From assembly GCA_030605665.1 (NCBI GenBank), contig JAUWHW010000071.1, positions 1 to 10,764 on the forward strand: a DNA stretch of 10,764 nucleotides. The letters run 5' to 3'. The stretch comes from Dehalococcoidia bacterium (GTDB lineage Bacteria > Chloroflexota > Dehalococcoidia > GIF9 > AB-539-J10). Positions 1 to 6,962 of this stretch are shown here, piece after piece. The translations under genes were made by a program, and so were the position numbers. The notes below the pieces were generated by a model. That model saw only the letters and a program-made list of their open reading frames with translations. It was not told where the DNA came from and did no database searches. How positions within the stretch are numbered: the first letter of the stretch is position 1; each line of letters starts with the position of its first letter.

Positions 1-1
1 G

Positions 2-391
2 GTTGAAGGAAGGTTATCTCCAAAACAGGGGATAATCGAGGCCCCTATTGGGCGAGATCCCCACAATCGCAAGCGAATGGCAATAGTAGAGACAGGAAAA
101 GAAGCTAGCACACAATATAAAGTTAAAAAATACCTGAATAATTACACTTTACTTGAGATCACTCCCATAACTGGACGCACGCATCAAATCAGGGTACATT
201 TGGCAGCTATTGGCTATCCCGTAGTTGGTGATCTCGCTTACGGGGCAAAATCACCTTATATTAAGAGGCAATTTATCCATGCTTACCGCCTTGGCTTTCA
301 TCTGCCATCAACCAGTGAATATCAAGAATTTACCAGCCTTTTGCCACCAGACTTACAGCAAGCATTAAAGCTTTTTGCTCATAGTGCTTAA
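2..391 (+). CDS. RluA/RluD-family 23S rRNA pseudouridine synthase, C-terminal part (5' end outside window)
   Basis: The open frame enters from the left edge and gives 129 residues. It should isomerise specific uridines in rRNA to pseudouridine. Seen: the family block G-I-I-E-A-P-I-G-R-D-P near residues 10-20, then K-R-M-A-I-V, and the C-terminal signature TGRTHQIRVHLAAIGYPVVGD followed by LAYG. This is the usual order for the end of the RluA/RluC/RluD catalytic domain. The catalytic aspartate (in the G-R-L-D motif) and any S4 RNA-binding domain would lie upstream and cannot be checked. The ATG at 77 is internal, because homology continues upstream of it. The last residues are a short charged tail, so the 3' end looks natural. 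Which uridine is modified cannot be told from this fragment. Confidence 0.93.
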   Translation, partial: VEGRLSPKQGIIEAPIGRDPHNRKRMAIVETGKEASTQYKVKKYLNNYTLLEITPITGRTHQIRVHLAAIGYPVVGDLAYGAKSPYIKRQFIHAYRLGFHLPSTSEYQEFTSLLPPDLQQALKLFAHSA

Positions 392-396
392 AAGCC

Positions 397-425
397 TTGT
401 CTAAAGAATTAGGATATGCTATATA
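397..425 (+). promoter_or_regulatory. Possible sigma-70-type promoter ahead of the small coiled-coil gene
   Basis: TTGTCT (397-402) and TATATA (420-425) are separated by 17 bp, each matching the -35/-10 consensus at four of six positions. The site lies between the pseudouridine synthase stop and the TTG start at 463, where a promoter for the next genes would be expected. AT-rich DNA produces such matches by chance, so this is weak. Confidence 0.27.
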
Positions 426-462
426 TTCCAACACAGAATTAAACTAGAAAGGAATTAGTAAA

Positions 463-723
463 TTGAGGTCCTTTGGTCAAGTTAGTAGTGAGCAAGCACA
501 AAGAGAAAATGACTTTTTATCTTATGTGATGGGGGAAAACAGGGTAGAAGAACTAACTAATTTTGAAGCTGCGCTAAGCGAACGGCGAAGCGAGATTCTA
601 TTCAAGGTAACTACAGACCTAGAAGATACTGAAAATGCTTTGAAGCAAGCAGAGCAGCTTGTCCAGAGACTTAAAAAGCACTTAGAACAGTTAAAGGGTT
701 TGCAACGAGTCCTTTCTAAATAA
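463..723 (+). CDS. Small hypothetical protein with C-terminal coiled coil, TTG start
   Basis: I do not recognise this 86-residue protein. It has no signal peptide, membrane segment or cysteine. Residues about 45-85 are rich in E, K, Q and L with leucines and valines at heptad-like spacing (for example A-E-Q-L-V-Q-R-L-K-K-H-L-E-Q-L), so this half should be a coiled coil. The start is well decided: an in-frame TAG at 445-447 closes the frame upstream. A strong Shine-Dalgarno match, AGAAAGGA at 446-453, sits nine bases before the TTG, and no ATG is available early in the frame. It lies between the pseudouridine synthase and gltX on the same strand, with a 44-bp gap to gltX, so cotranscription is possible. 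Function unknown. Confidence 0.62.
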   Translation: MRSFGQVSSEQAQRENDFLSYVMGENRVEELTNFEAALSERRSEILFKVTTDLEDTENALKQAEQLVQRLKKHLEQLKGLQRVLSK

Positions 724-767
724 CCTTTTTAGGCTTCTTAACCTTCTAACGATATTATAGGGACTAA

Positions 768-2249
768 ATGTGCCATAATGTTACAATTATGGAGTCCACG
801 TTAAAGACATCGGTCAGAGTCCGTTTTGCCCCTAGCCCCACTGGCTACCCACATTTAGGTAACGTTAGAACTGCCCTGTTTAATTGGTTTTTTGCTCGCC
901 ACCACGGTGGTAAGTTTATCCTACGCATTGAAGACACGGACATCGCCCGTAAAGTAGAGGGAGCGGTGGATGTCACACTAGATAGCTTAAGGTGGCTTGG
1001 GCTGGATTGGGACGAAGGCCCTTATTTTCAATCACAAAGATTACACTATTATCATGAAGTCGCAACCAGATTGCTTGAAGAGGATTATGCTTATCTGTGC
1101 TATTGTTCCCCACAGCGACTAGAAGCGATGCGCCGGGAGCAGATGAAACGAAAGCAGCCACCAAAATATGATGGCCGCTGCCGATACTTAACACAACAGG
1201 AGAAAGCTCAACTAGAGGCAAGCGGTATTATTCCCGTAGCCCGCTTTAAAACGCCTCTTGAGGGGGAAACTACTTTCCATGACTTAATCCGCGGTCAAGT
1301 GACTTTCAAGAATAGTACTTTAGATGATTTCGTCCTGCTTAAATCCGATGGTTACCCAACATATCATCTGGCCAACATAGTGGATGACCATTTAATGGCT
1401 ATTTCCCATGTCCTTAGAGCTGATGAATGGCTTTCCAGTACCCCTCGCCACATATTGCTGTATCAAGCTCTAAATTGGCAGGCTCCGCGATTTGCTCACT
1501 TACCTATGATACTGGGTCCCGACAGAGCTAAGCTCTCCAAACGACATGGTGCCACTACTATCATGGATTACAAAGAACAAGGTTATCTTCCTCAGGCGAT
1601 GATTAATTTCCTAGCACTGCTAGGTTGGTCACTGGATGATAGGACTGAATTACTAAGCCGAGAAGAATTGATAAAACACTTCTCTCTGGGAAGGGTGAGC
1701 AAAACTGCGGCCATCTTTGATAAACGTAAGCTGGAGTGGATGAACGGAGTTTACCTGCGACAACTGAGCCCAGAGGAGTTTGTCCAGCAAGCTACCCCAT
1801 TTTTAGATAGGGATTTGCCCACTTCGGTAAAACGCCCGTTGTCTGACAATTACGTTGGTCAAATTATGCCTTTGCTTCAGGAGCGCTCTAAAACTTTAGC
1901 CGAGGTTCCTCAACTGGCCAGCTTTTTCTTCCTTGATGAGTTGCAATATGATCCCAGCCTACTTTTAAGTAGCGGGTTGGATACCAAATCAGCTACTCAA
2001 GCTATTGAAATTGCTTTGCAAAGGTTGGAAGCAGCAAAAACCTGGGATGTCGATTTACTTGAGAGTATTCTACGCCCATTGGCTGTGGAGTTAAGCTTAA
2101 GCACAGGAAAATTCTTTGGCCTACTGCGAGTGGCCACCACAGGCCGCACTGCAGCACCACCCCTTTTTCAAACTATGGCAGTGTTGGGCAAAGAGAGATG
2201 CCTCAAACGGTTCACCACAGCCTTGCAAAGGATACTCACTCTGCTATAA
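768..2249 (+). CDS. gltX: Glutamyl-tRNA synthetase (GluRS)
   Basis: Class I aminoacyl-tRNA synthetase that charges tRNA-Glu with glutamate in the cytoplasm. Seen: R-F-A-P-S-P-T-G at residues 19-26, the HIGH-type motif H-L-G-N at 29-32, I-E-D-T-D after it, and the KMSKS-type loop K-L-S-K-R at 255-259. A zinc-site-like C-Y-C (111-113) pairs with C-R-Y (138-140), so the position that is His in the E. coli protein is Tyr here. The C-terminal anticodon-binding region ends with the usual G-x3-A-P-P-L-F and L-G-K-E blocks, so the protein is complete at 493 residues, normal for the family. ATG 768 has AGGGA four bases upstream. ATG 789 (residue 8) is an alternative that fits family starts equally well. 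A bacterium lacking GlnRS would also use this enzyme to charge tRNA-Gln, but that cannot be judged here. Confidence 0.96.
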   Translation: MCHNVTIMESTLKTSVRVRFAPSPTGYPHLGNVRTALFNWFFARHHGGKFILRIEDTDIARKVEGAVDVTLDSLRWLGLDWDEGPYFQSQRLHYYHEVATRLLEEDYAYLCYCSPQRLEAMRREQMKRKQPPKYDGRCRYLTQQEKAQLEASGIIPVARFKTPLEGETTFHDLIRGQVTFKNSTLDDFVLLKSDGYPTYHLANIVDDHLMAISHVLRADEWLSSTPRHILLYQALNWQAPRFAHLPMILGPDRAKLSKRHGATTIMDYKEQGYLPQAMINFLALLGWSLDDRTELLSREELIKHFSLGRVSKTAAIFDKRKLEWMNGVYLRQLSPEEFVQQATPFLDRDLPTSVKRPLSDNYVGQIMPLLQERSKTLAEVPQLASFFFLDELQYDPSLLLSSGLDTKSATQAIEIALQRLEAAKTWDVDLLESILRPLAVELSLSTGKFFGLLRVATTGRTAAPPLFQTMAVLGKERCLKRFTTALQRILTLL

Positions 2250-2327
2250 CCAAACCGCCATGCAACAACAGGTATATAGATTGGGAAATTGACCTCAGAA
2301 ATCAAACCCGTTAACATAGATAATTCA

Positions 2328-3056
2328 ATGCTAGAAATCGAAAACCTGAGTGTGGAAGTAAATGGCAAAAGGATATTGCACAATCTAAATTTGACTATTG
2401 CTGCAGGTGAAACACATATCCTCTTTGGCCCTAATGCCAGTGGTAAAACAACGCTTCTTATGACCATCATGGGTTTCCCACAGTACAAAGCAAAGCAAGG
2501 AAGGATTCTGTTTAAGGGAAAGGACATTACTGGACTGGCCATAGATGAGCGAGCCAGGTTAGGTATAGGCATTGCCTTCCAAAGGCCACCAGCGATACGG
2601 GGAGTAAAGGTGCATGATATAGCTGAATTCTGCCTCCAAGATAGGCAAAATGGCAAGGTAGTGGAGGCGATAGCTACTCAACTAAATATGACGAAACTGT
2701 TGGACCGCGAGGTAAATTATGGCTTCTCTGGTGGCGAAATCAAATGTTGTGAACTATTCCAATTAATGGTGCAAAAGCCGGACCTTATTTTGCTCGATGA
2801 ACCTGATTCCGGCGTTGACCTGGTGAATATCAGCCTGGTTGGCAAAGTTATAAATGAGCTGTTGCAAACCAGCGTTGGTTTGATCATCACCCATACTGGA
2901 CATATCCTTAATTACGTCACTGCCCAAAAAGGACACCTACTGTTCAATGGCAAGTTATGCTGCGAACTTGACCCCCAAAAGCTTCTAGCTACTATCCAGG
3001 AACATGGCTATGCAAAATGCGCTGAGTGTCCCAGATACCTGAGCTTAAGGTCATGA
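2328..3056 (+). CDS. sufC: SufC-type ABC ATPase of Fe-S cluster assembly (SmsC-like)
   Basis: ATPase subunit that drives conformational change of the SufB scaffold during Fe-S cluster assembly. It is soluble, not a transporter ATPase. Seen in 242 residues: Walker A G-P-N-A-S-G-K-T-T (34-42), Q-loop F-Q-R-P-P, the SufC-typical signature F-S-G-G-E (133-137), Walker B L-L-D-E-P with D157/E158, and the switch histidine in I-I-T-H-T (H189). The start at ATG 2328 gives the standard SufC opening M-L-E-I-x-N-L. A TTG at 2289 would add 13 unconserved residues, and an in-frame TAG at 2277 limits the frame. Neither start has a good ribosome site. The C-terminus carries C-A-E-C (231-234). The gene follows gltX by 78 bp and overlaps the sufB-like gene by 4 bp (ATGA), which indicates translational coupling. 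Confidence 0.93.
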   Translation: MLEIENLSVEVNGKRILHNLNLTIAAGETHILFGPNASGKTTLLMTIMGFPQYKAKQGRILFKGKDITGLAIDERARLGIGIAFQRPPAIRGVKVHDIAEFCLQDRQNGKVVEAIATQLNMTKLLDREVNYGFSGGEIKCCELFQLMVQKPDLILLDEPDSGVDLVNISLVGKVINELLQTSVGLIITHTGHILNYVTAQKGHLLFNGKLCCELDPQKLLATIQEHGYAKCAECPRYLSLRS

Positions 3057-4267
3057 CGAAGAGAGATTTAGCTCAGAAGGCAATTAACAAGCCATCTCTC
3101 CTGGGAGAGGACATTGATTTGCGAGCTTATTTCCCAGATACAGAAGAAAACCTTTACGCCCCAGACCTTAGCAAGCTCGCTACCCAGGAAAAGCAATGTA
3201 TGCTCAATGTCGGAGTATCTCCAGATGACATGAGCCAGAGGGCAGGAACATTTGTCCAGATAGATCACTCCATCATCCACAGTTCAGCAAACCAAGACGG
3301 ACTGGAGCTATTAAGCACTACCCAGGCACTGGAAGAATATGATTGGCTAGAGGATTATTGGTGGCACGCTGTAGATGTAGATACTGATAAGTTCACCGCT
3401 TACACTGAGATTCACCAGAATAATGGCTATTTCATACGAGCCCTTCCTAATTCCAGGGTTATCCAACCTGTGCAAGCTTGTCTCTACCTTGCTCATAACA
3501 ACCTAGCCCAGAAGATACATAACATCGTAATTGCCGAGGAAGGCTCAGAGCTGCATATCATTACTGGCTGCACTACAGCGCCCATGCTAGCCTCAGGACT
3601 GCACATAGGAGTAACTGAAATCTATGTTAAGCGAGGTGCTAAGATAACTTATACCATGATTCATAACTGGTCTCCAGAGACTGCGGTACGTCCCCGCACC
3701 GCTATTACTGTTGAAGAAGGTGGCATATTCCTCAGCAATTACATATGTATGAAGCCTGTGCGTACTCTCCAGATGTATCCTAAAGCAAGATGCGTAGGGG
3801 AGAATGCTATCGCCCGCTTCAACAACATTCTGGTAGCTCCTGTTGGCTCAACTATGGACGTAGGTTCACGTATGCAATTGGAAGCCAGGGGCTGCCGCGC
3901 TGAAAGCATCACACGTGCCATAACTACAGGTGGCACTATCATTGCCAGAGGTTATATCTTGGGGAGTGTCCCTGAGGTTAAAGGCCATCTTGAGTGCCAG
4001 GGGCTGATACTCTCTGAAAGAGGAACAATCCGCGCTGTACCCGAACTTGAAGGCCAAGTTTCTGGAGTAGACTTATCCCATGAAGCCGCGGTGGGTAAGA
4101 TTGCTGAGGAACAACTAGAATATCTTATGGCTCGTGGCTTAACTTATGCTGAAGCCACCGCGGCGATAGTGCGAGGATTCCTAAACGTTGACATCGAGGG
4201 CTTGCCATCACAGCTTACCTCCGAAATAAAGAAGGCAATTGAGAGCAGTGAGAAAGGACTCTTTTAG
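3053..4267 (+). CDS. sufB: SufB/SufD-family Fe-S cluster scaffold protein (SmsB-like)
   Basis: Partner of SufC on which Fe-S clusters are built. The protein has 404 residues, shorter than classical SufB (about 470-495) and near the length of the minimal SmsB form. Seen: a beta-helix-like middle region (V-A-P-V-G-S-T-M-D-V, then R-G-Y-I-L-G), S-H-E-A-A-V-G-K-I with H343/E344, and the family's C-terminal SufC-binding helices Y-L-M-A-R-G-L-T followed by E-A-T-A-A-I-V-R-G-F. The ATG at 3053 is chosen because it overlaps the sufC stop as ATGA. A GTG at 3026 would add nine residues. The position aligned by eye to the E. coli SufB Cys405 loop is glycine (G324). The nearest cysteine upstream is C315. 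No sufS, sufU or sufD follows; the next DNA is an insertion sequence. Confidence 0.9.
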   Translation: MTKRDLAQKAINKPSLLGEDIDLRAYFPDTEENLYAPDLSKLATQEKQCMLNVGVSPDDMSQRAGTFVQIDHSIIHSSANQDGLELLSTTQALEEYDWLEDYWWHAVDVDTDKFTAYTEIHQNNGYFIRALPNSRVIQPVQACLYLAHNNLAQKIHNIVIAEEGSELHIITGCTTAPMLASGLHIGVTEIYVKRGAKITYTMIHNWSPETAVRPRTAITVEEGGIFLSNYICMKPVRTLQMYPKARCVGENAIARFNNILVAPVGSTMDVGSRMQLEARGCRAESITRAITTGGTIIARGYILGSVPEVKGHLECQGLILSERGTIRAVPELEGQVSGVDLSHEAAVGKIAEEQLEYLMARGLTYAEATAAIVRGFLNVDIEGLPSQLTSEIKKAIESSEKGLF

Positions 4268-4394
4268 CCCAAAACATATGGTAAGAACAAGGATACAGGC
4301 CAATTGGTCTGGCGGCAGCTTTGAGGTAGCCTTTCCAGTAGACAACATAGCATAGAGAAGTACTGAGAGTTTATGCCGGGTATATTTAGATTAG

Positions 4395-4417
4395 GGTAAA
4401 GTCTCATTTTAGCCACC
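4395..4417 (+). repeat. Left terminal inverted repeat of the IS1595-like element
   Basis: Begins GGTAAAGTCT and ends AGCCACC. The reverse complement of 5220-5242 has the same two blocks in the same register, with the central C-A-T-T-T-T replaced by T-A-C-A-A-C. It lies just beyond the transposase stop codon (4409-4411), overlapping it, as is common in compact insertion sequences. Confidence 0.78.
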
Positions 4418-5182
4418 TGATTTATATCTATTTTCAAGGAGAGCTAAAATGCACTTAATTTGGTCCTTAATTTTCAGCCCACTGTGATTATAGCTCCAAA
4501 CATACTGTGCAAGGTAGAGGGGTAGACACTCCTGTCTGATCCCACCTTTGGCTGCCAGCATTCGTTTTAAGTAGCCCCAGAAGCCCTCCAGTCCATTTAT
4601 TATGATTTCTTTGACCATTGCTGTGCTCTTGCTGCTCATGCCTACTAGACGATGAATATAACTCCTTGCAGCAACTCCGGTATAGCTCCTAAAGGCATCT
4701 GAGCATACTATGGCTCCGGCAGCCAGCCGCTTTCGGAGTAGCGGTAGTAAAGTATTAGCTTCCACGTTAGGAACCACCTCGCCCATACCTGCCATTACGG
4801 CATAGAATGCCAAATACAGCTTATTTAGCTGTGCCTCGGCCTCTCTTGGCTTCTTTAGCATGAACTGTTTTACGTTTATCTCTCCAGTTACCTCCTAAGT
4901 AGGTTTCGTCTATTTCAACAGTGCCTTCAAACACTGGCGGAATATCATGTGCATAGCCCGTCTTACCAGTGTCAATGCGCGTAATACTCGCCCTAGATGA
5001 GCTTCTTGTGCCACTCTAGCACTACTCTGCCCCAGGAGAAACCAACGCAATAGGCGTTTCCACTCAGAACGTGAGAGATGCAAAGGCAACCGATTTGCAC
5101 GCCATTCATATCGTCAAACTGAACATCTCCTTTTGCCACGCCTTACGGCCCAACTCTTTGTACTTTGACATCGTGGGCATTT
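4409..5182 (-). pseudogene. IS1595-family DDE transposase, broken by stops and frameshifts
   Basis: Reading the minus strand and switching frame where needed recovers the family layout. First comes a zinc ribbon K-C-P-R-C-Q-S with a later R-R-C (5182-5123), then a TGA stop at 5114-5116. A helix-turn-helix-like stretch follows, including S-E-W-K-R-L-L-R-W-F. After a frame change near 4955 comes V-E-I-D-E-T-Y-L-G-G, with the first catalytic Asp at 4908-4910. K-R-G-R-G-T-A-K then meets a TAA where V-F-G-I should follow. After another shift the frame from 4861 gives C-S-D-A-F-R-S-Y (second Asp, codon 4697-4699) and N-G-L-E-G-F-W-G-Y-L-K-R, the N/E-rich third motif. At least two stops and two frameshifts are present, so no functional transposase can be made. 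The 150-residue frame 4409-4861 is only its C-terminal part. Confidence 0.85.
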
Positions 5183-5219
5183 CTATAAATGTGCTATGCC
5201 ACTATTCGCTCATATTTTT

Positions 5220-5242
5220 GGTGGCTGTTGTAAGACTTTACC
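5220..5242 (-). repeat. Right terminal inverted repeat of the IS1595-like element
   Basis: On the + strand it starts GGTGGCT and ends AGACTTTACC. It is the inverted partner of 4395-4417. It sits about 40 bp upstream (on the minus strand) of the transposase zinc-ribbon coding region, a normal distance for a 5' end. The yqhQ-like reading begins at the very next base, 5243. Confidence 0.78.
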
Positions 5243-6042
5243 TCAGAGATAATAAGGCAGCCAGTGGCCGACATATATAAAGGTCACCTCAGGAAAATAC
5301 CCTTAGTAAGAGGCATAATCGTTCTAATTGAAACCCTAGTTTTAGGTAATAAGGCTTTGTTTCAATCCGCTCAGATTGCTTCAGCGGAGGAAGAGAAAAA
5401 ATCCCACTAGCGGCTTTATTGTTTTCCATTGCAGCTGCCAGCGTTGGCTTCGCTGCAGCCCTGTTTTTTATCGCTCCCCTTCTGGCTACTCGCTACTTCG
5501 ATATTTATATCGCCTCCGATTTAGTCGGCAATTTGATTGAAGGCTTTGTGCGTATAGGCATCTTCATCGCCTACCTCAAGTTAATAAGTCTCTTTCCTGA
5601 CATTAGAAAAGTTCTTGCCTACCATGGAGCAGCACATAGGGTGGTCAACGCTTATAAGGTTGGATGCCCTTTGGAAGTGGAAGCCATTAAAAGCTACTCT
5701 ACTGCTCATGCCCGTTGTGGTACCAGCTTCATTTTTATCGTCCTGATCATTGCCATCCTTGTCTTCGCTTTGCTTGGTCGCCCACAGCTATGGTTAAGCA
5801 TCTTATCCCGCATAATCCTGCTCCCTGCTATTGCTGCCTTGGGTTACGAAGTTGCCAGATTCACCGCAGGATACACCAAAAGTATCCTGGCTCGGGTGCT
5901 TCTAGCTCCGGGATTAGCATTGCAATCTATGACTACCAGAGAACCTGACGATAGCCAACTGGAAGCTGTTATATCAGCGTTAAACGAGGTTATCCAGGCT
6001 GACAAGGTTACCAGAACAGTAGAAGCAAAAAGTAGGGGATAA
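5243..6042 (+). pseudogene. yqhQ: DUF1385 (YqhQ-like) membrane protein, 5'-truncated and frameshifted
   Basis: Two frames join to give one DUF1385 protein. From 5243 one frame reads S-E-I-I-R-Q-P-V-A-D-I-Y-K-G-H, then L-V-R-G-I-I-V-L-I-E-T-L and S-A-Q-I-A-S-A-E-E-E-K, and stops at TAG 5408-5410. From an A6 run (5396-5401) the next frame continues P-L-A-A-L-L-F-S-I and runs to TAA at 6042. The second part holds the family core Y-H-G-A-A-H-R and S-T-A-H-A-R-C-G-T-S-F, plus several hydrophobic segments. Canonical proteins have A-E-H and H-P-R-C-G-T at these places. The N-terminal G-G-Q-A-V-x-E-G-V block is missing; the IS1595 remnant sits where it should be. The TTG at 5419 is not a credible start. 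The cellular role of DUF1385 is poorly known. The 3' end overlaps the convergent PiT gene by 35 bp. Confidence 0.82.
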
Positions 6043-6949
6043 ACACAGCCAGAATGAAGTTTAAAACCCATCCTATGGCGATTATTCGGGTGACTGTTTT
6101 TTTATCTATTGTCCTTACTCCTTTACACACCCCGATACCAATTACTGCCCCTACTATTCCAGTAGAAACGGACACAGGAATTCCTAGCTTGGCAAAGAAG
6201 TGGACAACAATCGCTGTTGCCAGGATAGCAACAAAAGCGGCGGGAATATCGAGGGGGACAATCTTAGCCCCCACGGTCTCCATCACCGGTCTGCTGTAAG
6301 TGCACACACCAAGGGCGATGGCCAACCCCCCTATCAAGGTTGCTGTAAAAGGAGTAATTACACCCGCTCCAACAAAGACCCCTGTGACATTAGCTACATT
6401 GCCGGCTCCCATGCTATAGCCTCCGTAGGAGCCCACTACCATGATGCCTATTTTCATGACCAGAGTGAAGGCGGGGAGGGTTTTGATTCTCCGGGTGAAA
6501 ATGTCCATAAGCTTGTAGAGGCCGATGGAGATTAGCATCCCTCCGAGGGGCGCAGTAACCCAACTGACCATCACCCGAATGAAATTATGCCAGGGAAAGT
6601 GGGAAAGCCCATCCGTATAAAGGGAAACTCCAAACACTGTGCCCAGTATTGTCTTAGAGGTGGAAACGGGAAAGCCGAGGTAAGTCCACACGCTGATCAG
6701 CGAGGCTGCGGTGATTGCACACAACAAGGCAAGCTTAATGTCGAGCTCCGTAGTGAACGCCACGATACCAATAACCTTTTGTCCCTCCAGGAGACTTCCC
6801 AGGATAACAAAAACCGAGCAAAGTATAATGGCGGTGCGATACTTTACCGCCCCCGTTATCACTCCTGTCCCAAATAGGTTGGCGGTATTATTGGCACCGA
6901 GAGCCCAACCCATATAAATGGCAGCAAGAAAACAAAGAGATAAAAGCAT
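6008..6949 (-). CDS. pit: PiT-family inorganic phosphate transporter
   Basis: Inner-membrane low-affinity phosphate symporter (PF01384 type), coupled to H+ or Na+ and probably carrying metal-phosphate. The 313 residues are nearly all hydrophobic segments. The inverted-repeat topology shows as two copies of each signature: G-A-N-N-T-A-N (18-24) and G-A-G-N-V-A-N (181-187), then P-V-S-T-S-K-T-I-L-G (94-103) and P-V-S-V-S-T-G-I-V-G (258-267). Length and both halves look complete. The ATG at 6949 has a G-rich Shine-Dalgarno. No DUF47 (PhoU-like) partner gene, often found beside PiT genes, is present in the window. It is transcribed away from the antiporter relic, and its 3' end runs 35 bp into the yqhQ pseudogene on the opposite strand. 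Confidence 0.94.
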   Translation of the reverse strand: MLLSLCFLAAIYMGWALGANNTANLFGTGVITGAVKYRTAIILCSVFVILGSLLEGQKVIGIVAFTTELDIKLALLCAITAASLISVWTYLGFPVSTSKTILGTVFGVSLYTDGLSHFPWHNFIRVMVSWVTAPLGGMLISIGLYKLMDIFTRRIKTLPAFTLVMKIGIMVVGSYGGYSMGAGNVANVTGVFVGAGVITPFTATLIGGLAIALGVCTYSRPVMETVGAKIVPLDIPAAFVAILATAIVVHFFAKLGIPVSVSTGIVGAVIGIGVCKGVRTIDKKTVTRIIAIGWVLNFILAVFIPYFLLLLFW

Positions 6950-6957
6950 TTGAGATA

Positions 6958-6962
6958 CCCCC
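6958..6962 (-). promoter_or_regulatory. Ribosome binding site of the PiT gene
   Basis: On the minus strand this is A-GGGGG-T, eight bases before the ATG at 6947-6949. It supports that start over any internal methionine. Confidence 0.6.

Larger units (their letters stand above)
4395..5242 (-). mobile_element. Degenerate IS1595-family insertion sequence, 848 bp
   Basis: The ends are defined by a 23-bp inverted repeat (4395-4417 and 5220-5242) that matches at 18 of 23 positions: the outer ten bases GGTAAAGTCT and inner seven AGCCACC are identical, plus one A between. The element encodes one transposase on the minus strand, now broken in several places. No convincing 8-bp target duplication is visible: the left flank is TAGATTAG and the right flank TCAGAGAT. 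This suggests deletion or rearrangement after insertion. The right end runs directly into yqhQ coding remnants, so the element probably inserted in that gene or removed its 5' part. It is surely immobile by itself. Confidence 0.8.

Noticed and set aside
2168..2656. 162-codon minus-strand frame across the gltX end and sufC start
   Set aside because: It is antisense to two well-identified genes, has no recognisable motif and spans their junction; it is a shadow of real coding sequence.
4297..4310. Near-palindrome AGGCCAATTGGTCT after sufB
   Set aside because: Fourteen bases with one imperfect pair, no loop and no T-run; too short to call a terminator or operator.
4268..4394. Possible N-terminal yqhQ remnant left of the IS
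   Set aside because: The distance fits and a G-G-S-F-E-V stretch occurs where G-G-Q-A-V is expected, but the similarity is too weak and the frame has stops, so it cannot be claimed.
5071..5280. 69-codon + strand frame over the right IS end
   Set aside because: It is antisense to the transposase zinc-ribbon region and then runs through the terminal repeat; its apparent V-A-V-V-R stretch comes from the repeat, not from yqhQ.
4394..5302. Alternative IS boundaries based on GGGTA and TACCC
   Set aside because: The right end at 5302 would lie inside clear yqhQ coding sequence, and the repeat is only five bases. The 4395/5242 pair matches at 18 of 23 positions.
5393..5402. Programmed -1 frameshift in yqhQ at the A6 run
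   Set aside because: The zero-frame context GAG-AAA-AAA does not give good re-pairing of both tRNAs after a -1 slip, and the gene has already lost its 5' end, so plain decay or an indel error is simpler.
6054..6917. Several + strand frames (6054-6299, 6200-6535, 6587-6877, 6711-6917)
   Set aside because: All lie opposite the intact PiT gene and show no motif of their own.
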